Assembly: GCF_037975245.1 (NCBI RefSeq)
Contig: NC_092568.1
Span: 12,301,501-12,365,500 of the forward strand
From: Apostichopus japonicus
Taxonomy: Eukaryota > Echinodermata > Holothuroidea > Aspidochirotida > Stichopodidae
DNA length: 64,000 nucleotides
Direction: 5' to 3'
Numbering within the stretch: the stretch's first letter is position 1; each line of letters starts with the position of its first letter. The notes beneath the pieces are model-generated. The model saw nothing but the letters and a program-made list of their open reading frames with translations. It ran no database searches and was not told the DNA's origin. Below, one piece after another: positions 25,871-38,913 of the stretch. The position numbers and the translations under genes were made by a program.

Positions 25871-26746
25871 GCCATATAGTTATAATTATATTAAAAAAAC
25901 ACCCTGTTTCAAACTAGCGCCATCGAATTCCTTAAAAGCCGTTTTTTTTTCTTGTCACTCTGAAGGTGGAATGGATTTTATTGTAATAGGTTATTTGTGG
26001 TAGGCCAAGCAACACATTCAAACAGTCACGCGGTTCACAGGGGTTTGCAGGAACTTAATTAGGCTCATTGTTTGATATAAATTTGTTGGTAAAGATATAC
26101 ACAACCTACACCAAAACAAGCATTATATTCGTTGCAATACAAGAGACATACAAGCCGACAAGACCATGAGATAAAATTTTAATATATATAGAAGTCAATC
26201 TTTATCACTTTTGCAAGAAAACCAAAGTATACTAGTTTCAATATGGTCCCATTATAAGCAACAGTGTTAATGTAACAAATTATCATACCGGATAGTAGGT
26301 AGTTTCGGAAACTGAGTGATTCTTAAGAACTTTGTTTGAGATTCACAAAAAAAAAATACCCCGTATTGTGTTTTGATAACTTCAGCAACAAAATTAAGTT
26401 TGATATGCCGTGGACCGTTAAAAACCACTGCTCTCGGTCTAGCTAGGGTTGTATAGCACATTTACTTATTTTTTTTTTTTGTTCTTTTGAATGACCCTTT
26501 AAACAGTTGAGGTTCACTAGTTAAAGTGACTGGACCATTTAATTAGTTAATTACACAGCCAATCAGACTAGTTCCTCTGTCGGTTGCACTACACAACTCA
26601 ATGGGAAAAATTAAGATGATATGGTCTCAAATGACATGTTTATAATTTATTACAAATTTGTTAAGGACAAAAGATGTCGAATGCCATCCAAGGGTGCTCT
26701 GTTGCGTATATGAAGTTTAACGAACATATTCTGGTTGACCTAAAAA

Positions 26747-26955
26747 CAACGGATTAACATTAACTATAACAACTGCAGTGAGGAGCCGACGTCACCATCA
26801 AGTATTTAGCCTAAACGAATATTCAAGAAATTAAGTATATTTAACGATACATATCTTGAAAAATAATGGAATAGCTACAGAAACATTATTGGACTCAAAG
26901 TTGTCTGTTTTCTTTGTATTATAACATATCAAGACTCAAATTCTGCCTTATTTAT
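26747..26955 (+). repeat. Dispersed repeat, copy 2
   Basis: Colinear with 53-255, 26.7 kb away in the same orientation, diverged by substitutions and small indels. Confidence 0.6.
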
Positions 26956-26999
26956 TATTTAATTATTTAAGTGAGTTATCGAGTTACAGCAAAATGTAG

Positions 27000-28055
27000 T
27001 TGCCGATCATTCTCCCGTGATTGATTACCGGGGATGCTTTTTAAGAAAAGTCACCCAGGAAAGAACCTGGGCAAGAAAACCAAAATACCGAACGTCTGAT
27101 CTGCCCTCAACCCCAGTCCCCTTGCATCGAGACTGTGTATAACCATTCCCCTCGTAAGGGAACAGATACTACACATGATCTTCGGGGATGTCTTCAACTC
27201 TTCGGTCTATCTGTTCGTTGTACACGTCTCTGGATAAAACTAGTTTTATCTCGGAAGAATGTTACCCGATTCCCTGTTCTTCATTATAATTGTTTTACAA
27301 GTCAATAGTGTAGTTGGTGTGCAATAAATTTACCTATTGATCATTTTCTGCTTGAAAAAAAAAAAAACTTTGACCAAACTAATTATAGACTTGAGTAATG
27401 CCTCAGAATGCATCATTTCACATCGAATATTTGTTTAGGGGAGGTAGAGGGAGAGAGGAAGTGGAGGGTAGGGGAGGGGAGGAGAGGGGAGGGTGAGCAG
27501 GGTCCCCCGTATCCTCTTTCAGGAAGTTGGCTTCTCAAGGCCCCCATCACGTCCTTTATCCGCCTCTGTTATCTCAGTGCTGTGTCATGCATATATTTCA
27601 CAACTCGCAAATATTCAATTCCACGGAAGACTCCGCTCAACAACTCTACAAAGCAATTCTGAATAGGTCAAAAGAATATGGTTCCTGTGGTGAATTTGAA
27701 CCGGGAACAGATAGTGGATATGGAAAACTCGCGAAGGACACTGCATGATCATTGCGAAAGCGTAGGACATATAGGTCGCCTTCAGCGTAGCCTACAACGG
27801 TATAGTGTCAAAGACGCGCTAGATCCATTACTCTCATACCTTTCACAAACAGTGAAGTCAGTACACGCACGAGGATACATACGTTTGTTACTGTATGATT
27901 TCTTGCAGTGCGTCCATGCACACTTAGCGATGGAGCCAACTTACGCGTACACGTGCGCGCATTCGCTTACCGATGCGCTATAACAGTTCTCTGTAGTTGT
28001 AGTTTTATGGGCCGAAGCGCAACAACATATCTTGGAGCGTAACTCGTTGAAACCC
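27000..28055. other. Sequence upstream of the micro-exon gene
   Basis: Contains a purine-rich GGGAGGGG-type tract at 27436-27500. A 101-codon open frame at 27678-27983 has an ATG but no recognised domain. It could be 5' UTR or chance. Confidence 0.35.
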
Positions 28056-28079
28056 CTGATCTACATTAGTGTAGATCAG
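28056..28079. promoter_or_regulatory. Perfect 10-bp inverted repeat upstream of the micro-exon gene
   Basis: CTGATCTACA, the 4-base spacer TTAG, then TGTAGATCAG. It lies about 170 bases upstream of the presumed start codon. Function unknown; it may be a protein-binding palindrome or a chance hairpin. Confidence 0.4.
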
Positions 28080-28126
28080 TGGTTGAAACGCACTGAGTGA
28101 TCATTGCGCGAGCGTTACTGTACATG

Positions 28127-28134
28127 TGACGTCA
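28127..28134. promoter_or_regulatory. CRE/ATF-type palindrome TGACGTCA
   Basis: A full consensus cAMP-response element 113 bases upstream of the ATG at 28247, followed by a TATATAT at 28175-28181. The spacing is consistent with a core promoter starting transcription near 28205. This is inference from motifs only. Confidence 0.4.
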
Positions 28135-28246
28135 CACAGAAATGACATGAACAACGACACTAAACATTATAAGCTATATATGTAATGTAATGTTTATATT
28201 GCAATTGCTCTTCGTTGAAGATAAGTCTATTGTGCGATTTTTCAAG

Positions 28247-31200
28247 ATGTTCTTTACATTTTCACTGGCAAGCTACTATGCTTCCTCTTACATGGCTAGG
28301 AAGTTCACCAACTTCCTGGCCTATGGGCGAGGTAAGTTATGACCAACAAATATATGTTTATTTGTTGCATTTTGAGTCGTCATTTTATGTGGAACGCTAT
28401 ACAAAGGGATGTCCCCGAGTTATTTGGAATTTCTCGTATTAAGATATGATACTAACTTTATAGGACAATTAGTTCAATATAGACATCATCTCACATGTTA
28501 AATATCAGTTTAAGTTTGTTTGATTTGATGAACTCTATTGTGAGTACAATTCCTACAAGATATTACGTACGCCAATAACATTAACTTTGTGTACGATTTT
28601 ATTGTTACCATATTTTTATACGGTAACTGTAAGTCCGAATAAAGCGTAATACCTATATAACGGGATTGTCAAATATTATGTTTGCTTCATAAACAATCCA
28701 ATCAGATAAAACATGGCATCACTTAATAGGTCAATATCAACATATAATTTGGTACGGTGTGTAGGGGGTGGGGTAAGGGTGAGGTGCTGTTGGGACCTGG
28801 ATGGCCAGGCCATCGTTACTGTGTACGTGACGTATTTCATTAACTACGTGTTTTATAGTAGGTGAATGTAACATCGATTGTCAATATTAGGAAGGCCGAT
28901 TACTGAGAGAAGATTGTCCAGCGATCATAATTTGTATTTTAATGCTTTATAAATCGTTCATAAAAGTTCCCTATGTTCAGTTCGTCCCTTTCAATTAAAG
29001 TTGTCCATCTCCCACCCCATGCTATCCTTACTCTTGAGGAGTCCAATATGTCATTGAAAATGACTTGCTGATCTCAGTCAACAGTGTGTCTTCTTTATAT
29101 GCTAACCAAAGTAAAAAACTAGCCCAGCACACACCCGTCCATAGTGACGCCTAACAAGACTTATATCAGATCTCTGCATAAAATGTTTCTGATTTCATAT
29201 ATTAACCAAAGTATAAGGCAAGTCATTAAAAGAAACTGAATTCATCTTCATAGTTAGTCAGATATATTTTCCTTTATCCTCAGCTCAATACATCCTCCCA
29301 GAAGGATGTTATGGGTATCGTCCTCCGTTTCAAGGTAAGGTGTAGGTCAAACAAAATTACGTCATCCAATTTTGGTGGAGCATTTATATCACGTGATTAA
29401 TATATCCATTAAATAGAGGAATAATACCTTGGCAAGTGCCTTAAGTAAAAGTTGGTTTACTAGAGGGGAAATGAGATCTGGGCAGAAGTGGTAAGAGCGT
29501 ACTTAACTAGGTCAAGGCTTGGAGGGTAAGGAGAGGAACTGAGCTTTGAAAATCGGGTTATATAGTTAAACATTCTCCCGGTGTGATTCCTTTTATAATT
29601 TTTCCTTCCCCGGTGGGTAATTAAGGAAACGATAGGACGACCGTACACTCATATAGCACTACCAACCCGCCCTCTCCACCCCCCTCCCCACCACGTAATA
29701 TATAGAAATTATTGATAAAAGATCTTTATTCATGTCTCCAAGCAAAGATAGCTTCATTTACAGACTGTTTTTACAGACAGACTTTTATTAACAAACTTTT
29801 TGTAGTTGTAATACTTTTTATAATTTCTACATAGATCTACAACGGAAACCCTTCAATCGGGAATTTCCCGTGACCGGAGAAAATATTTCTTCGCTCCTTT
29901 GCTTTCCATCAGGTATTTTTAAGTTCATTCTGCAATTTGCAACAGTTCCCTTCTGAACTGAACTTAATAATTACACGTTTCCCAAATTTCTGTGACCATT
30001 GGCTGTGAATTGCTACTGCCCTCTATTTAACAAGACCCGGACCATAGTCATTTATAAAGAACCCTTCGTCGTCCATTCAGTGTCGCATAATTTGGTTTGT
30101 TTGGTGGTTAGGTTAACGCTTTCCTTAATTGATCTCTTGTATGTGTTTGTGTGTGCGTTTTTTGAATCATTAAAATGGCTATTTACATTATTTCTCAGAT
30201 ACTGTCGCTATCATACATTCTCTGTTTTGTTGTAGAGCAAACCCTGCGCATGCGTGAAGATCTTCATAACAGTAAGCTTATCAACGTTTCATTCCTTTAA
30301 TACTTCATCAATATTCATACTTCAAACGTTCATTAATAATAAAAAAGATGTCATACTTATATAAGTTAAACATTAATGTTACAATACTATTATTAATTAC
30401 CTTCTCTGTTCCTAATTAGAGACTATCTTGATGGATACTGAATATCCAAACTTTATACGTTCGTTAAAAACCAAGAAAACATATATACTTTTTAAAGTCA
30501 AAATTTAGTATAAACCATGTTATTATTAACATTTTCTTTTTCTACACTTAGGCTATCTTGATCTCACGCTTCAAGACCAGCTAAAACTCTACCCTGACTT
30601 TGGGCTGGCAATCCTTGAAGGTGAGTTATAAACTTGAGATCTTGTATTGAAATAAATACACATATGATCATTATTTAACTAATTGAACACGAACAGGCGG
30701 TTAGACTATTTCAAAGAATGTACGATAGTTCTAGTTTTCTTTGACTCTATATTAAGTTTAGTTATTATTATTATTATTTTTGGTCCACAGAGTGTCTCCT
30801 TCACAGACTTTCTTCAAGTATTCCTCTCGATTACAAGAACGGTAAGTTACGCTTACATATATCAGTATAATCAAGTGTAAGACAGACCAGATTAGTCATG
30901 AAACATGCTATCCGTGTTCGACCAGTTAAACTGATTTTAATCTTTATTCTTTCAGATCCTGAGAGAATCTATTTTATTCCAAATTCCTGTGACTTTGGGA
31001 TCATTTCTTTACCTCGAAGTGAGTTTGATTGTTTTAAAGCAAGATGTCATTGAATGTGGTATTGTTTTTACTAAATTTGATAGAATTCTAATTAACTACT
31101 TTGTCTTTGTATTAGATGCATACATACTCTATACTCCCAACCCCCTCATCCAACGCTCTTTCTTACCTTTCCTTACCTCCGCTCCACACATTTCACTGAT

Positions 31201-34200
31201 ATGCTCTTCTCTTTCCGTCACTCCCTTTCCCCTCTCCACTTCCCTTCCGACGAAATGTTAAAGCACTTTCACTGTGACTAAAATTACTTGCATGTATTAA
31301 GTGTGTAGTGGTCTTAGTAGATATAACAAACTAAAATCATCAACTTAATGTGATTTCCAGAGATGTGTAGAAGGTGAACAAATGTTAGTCTTTACTCGGT
31401 GACTGACAAGCTGACTATTTATGGCAGCTTCAGTTTTCCGTATGATTACCATGTCTAGTTCCCTCGTATTACATCAAACTCTACAAAAGAATTGAATGGT
31501 GTCCCAACTGTTCTTATCACATATAATTCCATTTAAATGGAATTTAAAGTATAACCCTAGAAAACGACTCTTATTCTGTGACATATCCAGAAGAAAAAGT
31601 TTCTACTGATGTAAGCGGAGTAGCGGCCTTACCCCCTTACCCCCATTACAGATTATTACCGGCATTTTTTATCTTCATTAAGCTCTAAAATAAGCATCAA
31701 AATATTTCTTGTAATTTTTTTTTGTAGTCGAGCAGTACACGACCCCTGCTGCCTTCGTGATGCATCAACAAGATGATACTACCTCTACCTGGTCTGGTAA
31801 GATATATTTTATTTCCATTCAGTATTTCATCATTTTCCTGAATTTGTTATATAATAAACGATATACTTTTAGTGAGATGCATGGCACTTCAGTAAAATAA
31901 TTTGGTTTATAGTTTATCGCCAATAAGTAAACAAAAAGGGAAAGAAAACAAACTATAGTTGTCAAACAAGTGTTTATTAACTGTATTTTTAAAAGTTTAG
32001 TCAATTTTATTCACGCTACAGATATTCAGGGCCAACACACTCAACAGACCACAACAACGAGATGTGAAGGTAAAGTAACACTCTCTGTAGTCGGTAGGCT
32101 ATAAAATATGGTTACAATATATTAAAGCATTTAGGTGTATCTTCTTTTTCAAGACTGTATGTAAGGGGGCGGTCAATTGGGGGAAGTCTCTGCAGTACCG
32201 TATTAAATATTTATCAGTAAATAAAACATTTTGACGAGAAAAGTCACATTTTCGCTTTTCAGGTTACACCCTGACTTACTACCAGTACACCTTCAAAAGT
32301 TCAACTGGTGAGTATTGAATGAAATTGGATTAAGTATTGTGCGCAAGAAAAGACAAGTTAATACTAAACTGATTTGAAAAAAAAAATATTAATATTAATC
32401 TTTCACTTCTTCAATAATTTCGACTCAAGGGATAATAAACCTGAGATTTATGCATTGAAAGTCTTCTTGGCTGTTTAAAAATATAACATTATTTGAATCT
32501 CTTTCAGGCCCTGATCAGATGCAAAACACCGAGGAAACTCTAACAGGTGAAAAATATAGATTGTTTGTTAACACTTAGCAGAGTTTTGATTGATTTGAAA
32601 AAAAAAATTAATTATTACTTCAAACTGCTTTTTCATATTTCTTTCAGATCCAACCGGTAACAAGACAGCTACCAAATACATGTATTATTGGACTGGTAAG
32701 TGTTATCATATTGTATCACATGTTCTTGCCGGGGTGTTTCTCTTTGGATGTTCATTTGGCGAGGGGGGGGGTGGGGGTACCTTATGCTCAATTTATACTG
32801 TATCATCTGGGGGTAAAGAATGGGATCAACAGTGGTGTGGGAAGGATTACTTATTGGAGCTATTACGGCTCATTATTTACTTACAAGAAGTAAGCATTTA
32901 TCCTTAACGTCATCGACACTGCGACTTTTTCTGTGAGTTTATTGTTTCAACGATATTAATGGATTCCTGTTTCCTTTCTCTGACAGATGGGGTGTCTTTA
33001 TACCAACTGAAGGCGAATAAGATAACAACTCAAACCGAAGGTTTGTAATTTCAAATATATAATAATAATAAGGAGCCATGAATATCAAATTACACTTTAT
33101 CTTATATATCAACTATTCTTATACATTAATAATACCTTTTATTGCCTATTAGTCTGTCATATTATGATGTTAAGTAATATATTCTCTGTTTACAGACGGA
33201 CAAACTATCACCCATACACAGGACATTCAACAGTGTGATTACTCTGGTGAGTAACCTACTGTTCATTATTTTATTATTATTTATTATTTTACCCAATTAC
33301 TAATTAATGTATTATTTGAAACAATCATAATACATAACAGGCGCGTATCCAGGATTTTCAAACCCGGGGGGCGCGAATTACTATCTAAGCGGAGCGCCAC
33401 CATCGGTTGGCGCGCAGCGTACAAGAAAATTTCTTATTTTGAAACCCCCCAGATCACCGGAAACGGCACTTCTCGGGCTTGAAATGACCAACCAGATGTA
33501 CACTTTTTGCCTGAGAACCAAGTATTTCCTAATAGTTTTTTTTTCCATCCATAACCTTTTTGAAGATTGTCAACCCGGCACACATCATGTTCGACCTGAT
33601 CGCATCTCCTGTGGGTCTTTGCTTTTGTAGGTGATTCTACGTCGCGGCCCACAATACCCGTCAGCCCCACTTTTCAAGGTTTTAAGCCCCATATTTGTTC
33701 AGAATTTGAAAATTCACATTTCTCGTGAATAAACTCACTTCAAAACATACCCATAATCTTGTACAAAATTTCATCTATGGACAACCAATATAGAAAAAAC
33801 TTCCTTCAACCCCTAACAGACCGGTGAAAATTGCACGAGTAGAGGGAAGTGTGATGTAGAATGTTGGTCAGAAATTGTCGAAAATTCAGACAGTTAATTT
33901 ATTGGTGTAAAAATATTAAAACCTGTTATAACTTCTATTATAAAACTTGGTTGAAGGAAATGAAAAAATAGCAGATATTTCCGAAACCGAACACTACACA
34001 CATAGGCGTAGGAGGCGCGGCGGCAGTGGCGGAGCTAGGGGTATTGGTCAGGAGTGGCGAGAATGGTCTGAAGGGGCGCTTTCGACACTATCTAAGCGGA
34101 GTGCCACCACTGGTTGGCGCGTAGCGTACAGACAATTTTTGAGTAAAGATACTCCCTAGATCGCAGAAAATGACCCTTTCCGGGCCTGGCTAATTTGCAG

Positions 34201-37200
34201 ATAAACGAAGAATAAGGTGTCATCGCCAAATTACACGAACAAAATGTGACAAATGTCAATAAGTAGATGAGAGCGCAATAAAAAGTCAATAATCTAGAAT
34301 AATTAAAAAGTGGTAAAGAGCTGAAAAAGGCGCCAGCAGTCCATTTGAGTCCGTCAGGAGGGGCATCCGCCCCCTGACCATATGGACGCTCCGCCACTGC
34401 GCGGCGGGGGTGCAGGCCCTAATTCGCCATTACTAATGCAAAAGAGAGTTTTGACATAATTGGACCTCCATGCTTTTTATACATCTACATGAGACATGTC
34501 GTTGTTTACATTAGCATCCCGCGGTATACTGCGCAATTTGAACGGACCGTACGGTACATGATGGCAAGCGATGTAATAACCGATGCTTGCTATATGATAT
34601 TGACATGAACACGTTGAACGCGCGCTTTGCGCGAAAATTTTTGGTTATTTTTTCAGGCAAGTCGGACAGTTTTGAGGCTTTTCATCCTGGAACGCCATTT
34701 TCATGCTCACTGATATGATGTGATATCTGCTGTTTGCGTTACAAATTCGAACAGGCGCGTAGCGAGGAATTTGCCAAGGGAGGGGCGAAGCCTGTAGGCA
34801 AATTATCTAAGCGTAGCGCCACCATAGGTTGGCGCGAAGCGTACAAGAAAATTTTGGCCGAAAATGCCTCGATCGCTGAAATGGCACTACCCAGGACCAT
34901 TTGTTAGCGCGAAGCGTAAAAGCAAATTTTGGCCGAAAATGTCTCCCAGATCGCTGGAAATGACACTTCCCAGGCCTTGTAAGTTGCCTCTAAGCACTTT
35001 CTATTTTGAAATTACTTAGCGATATCATTTAAAAAATGCTGAAATGGGGGGGGGGGGGCGGGCGGTCGCCCCCATCCCAAAATGCGTCATGTTCCCCGAC
35101 GACACGGTCGAGTTCGAGACCAGCCACAGTTGGTTTCATAGCACAATTCTACACACGCGTTATGATAGACCATATATAGTATATATATATAGATCATTAG
35201 TGAGAGAGGAAAATGGAAACGTCAAAAAATGGAGTTGTCGGTGTAAGGGGTAAGGTGAGTCACACTTTTACGAAATCATTGATCCGTCACTGGCTACCCT
35301 TCAGCGCTGTAATGATGTCACTGTTCCTCTTTCTCTTCCCGGTGTCTTCGCGTTTTGCTTTTACTCCCTCTTTTTCTCCTTTTTCTCTCTTTCTTCTTTT
35401 TCTTTTCCCTTCCTTCCTCTCATTCTCCTCTTTTTTCCCCTCTTTTTTCCTTTTTTCTTCTCTTTTTTTCTCTTCTCTTTTTCTTACCCGGGGGGCGCGC
35501 GCCCCCAACGCCCCCCCCCTGGATACGCACCTGCATAATTAGACATAAGAATGTGTTTAGCAAATTTCCTAAACTCTCCACCAGTCCACCCAAACTACTC
35601 CTCATTACTGTACAAAACACAATTGGGGAAGCTGTAAAGCACACTCCTTCAGTATAATATCGATACGGTTACATTTGTAAAAATAAAATAATCCATAATT
35701 TGTTGTAAATTACTCTCCTCGTTCACAGTTTTTGGGATTGGCAAGGAAGAGCTAAGCCACATCACTGATAACACTGTAGTAGGTAAGTAGCTATATACCT
35801 CTGTTATTGATATACGTGCATTGATATACGATCGCACAGCGATAGAAAGAAATCCACACCTTTGATAATGTCGTGAATACTTATATAACCTTCCTTTTGT
35901 CAATTCATCATTGTTGGCTTTTATAATTTATGGAACGCCACCCACCCAGTATAATTTACAAATTTATTATTTTGTTCCCTTCTTATTTTAGCTGGAAAGC
36001 AAACAACAATAAACAAACAATTCAGTTTGCAGACCAGTGTTAGTGGTGAGTTAGTTTTATTTATATAAAATATGAATGAAATTAATCTTAACGTAGCAAG
36101 ATCTGCTCTTCATAAAGTTAAAGACTTGAAAAGATAAATAATCAAGTTTCTCTTCGAAACTCGTATATTAAACTTATTTAATATTTCTTTGTTCTGTTTG
36201 TTCTTTCGTTACCATATTTTGGTATTAAATTTGCTACACTGACCGAAAATATATGCACCATATGTACTATAAACAGTTTTCCTGTAAAGCAGGATAAAAA
36301 TAAGAACACGTGAACCGGATGACAGTAAAGAGGTTTTACAAATTACAGTTTTGAAATGAACTTGATATACATATTGTATCCTCAGACGGGACATCCTATC
36401 AGACTCAAACTCAGAGTGGCTCGGAGGAAACTGTATCAGGTATGGTTTAGTAAAGACCATTAACTTCATTTCTAAGCTATCTTTATGTATACTTATATTG
36501 ACAAAAGTAATAGTCGTATTTTGCTTCAAAAGTTGAGAAACATAAGTTAACCTTTCACAGTCTTGTTTCTATTATTATATATTATTATGTATCAGGTACG
36601 GTAAATAGAAAAATGTTAATCACTTGAGGTAACAAAAATGTTGTATTAAAGATTTGTCCAGAGGCTTGCAGGTATCAAAATGTAATAATTACTTCTAAAC
36701 CTTTTGTATTTACTTCCAGATGATGACGTCACAACTACAGTATATCAGGATCAGCGAATCTCAACTGGTGAGTGCCGTTTATCATAAATAATGTTGATTT
36801 AGTCATTTAATGACATATTACAATAATTATTCGTATCATACTTAAATGATTTTGAAAAATTCAGTTACTCTGAGGATCGTGAATCTCTCAATATTTATAA
36901 GTATATATCAATAAATGTATCATACCTTCGCGCTTTTTACCGATATATATGCCATCATGATCAAGGGGATATCACAGTTGGCTGTATTATATACGTGGTT
37001 GGTGTTGCTTTGTTCATTTGCTGTTAAGTAGTGTCCTTTTAATACAATATCCTTGTCTTATATAGACGGAGTTTCATCCACTGTAGTGACGTCATCAAGC
37101 CAATTGACCCGCACAGGTAACTATGAATCGATTATGCAAATAAATGTAAACGTTACTTTTCTGTAGGTGTTGTATGGGATCTTTATCCCATTAAAGGATT

Positions 37201-38862
37201 CATCTAAAAAGTTAAGAAAAAGGGCCTTCCAAAGCGATGTTGTAGTCGTTCATTTTATGGGTATTCAGGGGCGCAGCTAGACACATTTTGCTAAGGGGAA
37301 GGGGAGAGGCGTAAGGCAATGCCTTTCCAGGGGAGGGGCAGTCAGAACCTATTTTCTAAAGGCCCAGTCCTGACCATTTACATATCTTATATATAGCCGA
37401 TGATGTTTCCTTTGTTCTCCATCAAAGGCCAATTGAAGGCAAATTTATTTTGTATTTTCTTGTTTATAGATGATACTTACTACAGCCACAGTGTGTCGGA
37501 AACGACTACGAATGGTAATAATTTACTCATCTCAATTGAACGATTTGTGTATAGCCCTATTAGAAACATTCATAACATATTATCCATGTTACACGAAACA
37601 GTAATTGTAAAAAATGTTGACAAACACATCACGAAATATTAAAATTCCCTGCGAAGTATGCTATCGAGTATCGATATAAATGAATTACATGTAAATTATA
37701 TACAATTATACTTGGAAGTATTTTCTTACATTTATCGATGAGAAGTATACGCTTGCGTCTTTATTTTAGCAGTTTGATCATTTTTTTTGGCGCATATTTG
37801 GGTAAAAAATTGTCCTTTGCAATATATATCAAATTGTATATTTATTTTAAAGATGGAAGTTACGAATACCAGGCTGAGGAGATAGACCTACGACAATCAG
37901 GTTTGTATATTTACTTCAAATTATTCCATTAATTTAAAATAAGTAAGCAGACTAACATAAGTTTAACTATTGATTGGACTATTAAAAGATTATTTTACAC
38001 ACGTTACCTATATTGCATGGGTGGGTATTCCTTGGGCTATACGTAAGTGACCGTGCAAATGATTTCAAAAGTGTGTGCCTGTGGAGGGAGGCTATAATTA
38101 GATCCAATCGCAGGTTAATTTATACTATAATAAAAACTGTCTGAACTTCTGTGTTTGCAAAAGGGGTTGTACACTCCGCGTACACACTTATACTGGATCC
38201 CCGCCTCAGAATGTCTTGGGCACAAAGCGGTGGTGTTATTCTTTCCCGACTGAATATCCTTATACTGAACGTTCTTCCCACGACAGACGAAGAGATGTGA
38301 GCAACCACGCACCCACCCCCACCCCCACCCCCACCTTGTGCAAACCGCTTAGTGACTATTTTCTTTGTCCTTAAAACATGTTACAAAAGATTAAATCACG
38401 CAAACGAAGGCGCGTCGACTTTAACCTTTTTTCAGCTACTTTTTAACCATTGCGTTGGATCTCCTTTGATTTACCAACAGACGGTTATATTTTCATCAAA
38501 CAAACCTACCCAGCAGGGAAAGTAGACGACGTGTACACTAATGGTAAGCATCGTGATATAATCTTTTTTTCCCTATATATTCATTTCAAGATGATTGAAA
38601 TGAGAAAATATCAATTTATTGCCGCGTATCGTGAATTTATATTTTGTTCCCATGTAATACGTAAGTTGCTTATGATGAATCGCATAAATATTGCATCACT
38701 GGAATAAAAAGAAATCTACCCCGTGTGCAAAACTGAAGACTAATTGTTGTATTATATATAAATAAATAAAGAAGGGCGTTTTTTGTAAACATTACCATTG
38801 GCATTAATTTATCCGTTTTCAAACTTTTGCTGTTCTTGATTTTCCAACTCATTACGATTTTA

Positions 38863-38913
<51 letters not shown>

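Larger units (their letters stand above)
33338..35533. mobile_element. Composite hAT-like non-autonomous insertion in intron 14 of the micro-exon gene
   Basis: Outer ends are CAGGCGCGTATCCAGG and the complement of CAGGTGCGTATCCAGG, so 15 of 16 bases match as terminal inverted repeats. The flanking 8-mers are not a clean duplication. The segment at 33340-33950 is the reverse complement of about 50640-51240, and 34752-35050 is the reverse complement of about 50030-50350, so this family also sits in a CFAP61 intron. A second element is nested inside at 34024-34399. No transposase is seen. It explains why this intron is 2.5 kb when its neighbours are 0.1-0.7 kb. Confidence 0.7.

Noticed and set aside
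27678-27983. 101-codon plus-strand open frame upstream of the micro-exon gene
   Set aside because: No domain recognised and no phase-compatible donor to link it to the downstream exons. It is kept only as a possible 5' flank.
28278-28331. Alternative start MLPLTWLGSS in another frame of exon 1
   Set aside because: It ends in phase 0 at the donor, which is incompatible with the phase-1 acceptor of exon 2 and all later exons.
31350-31375. An extra micro-exon (TTTCCAG ... GTGAAC) between exons 7 and 8 of the micro-exon gene
   Set aside because: It would be 13 bases, would break the phase-1 rule and would shift the frame.
35213-35657. Leu/Phe/Ser-rich plus-strand and Lys/Glu-rich minus-strand frames
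   Set aside because: They are translations of the homopyrimidine tract and the end of a mobile element.
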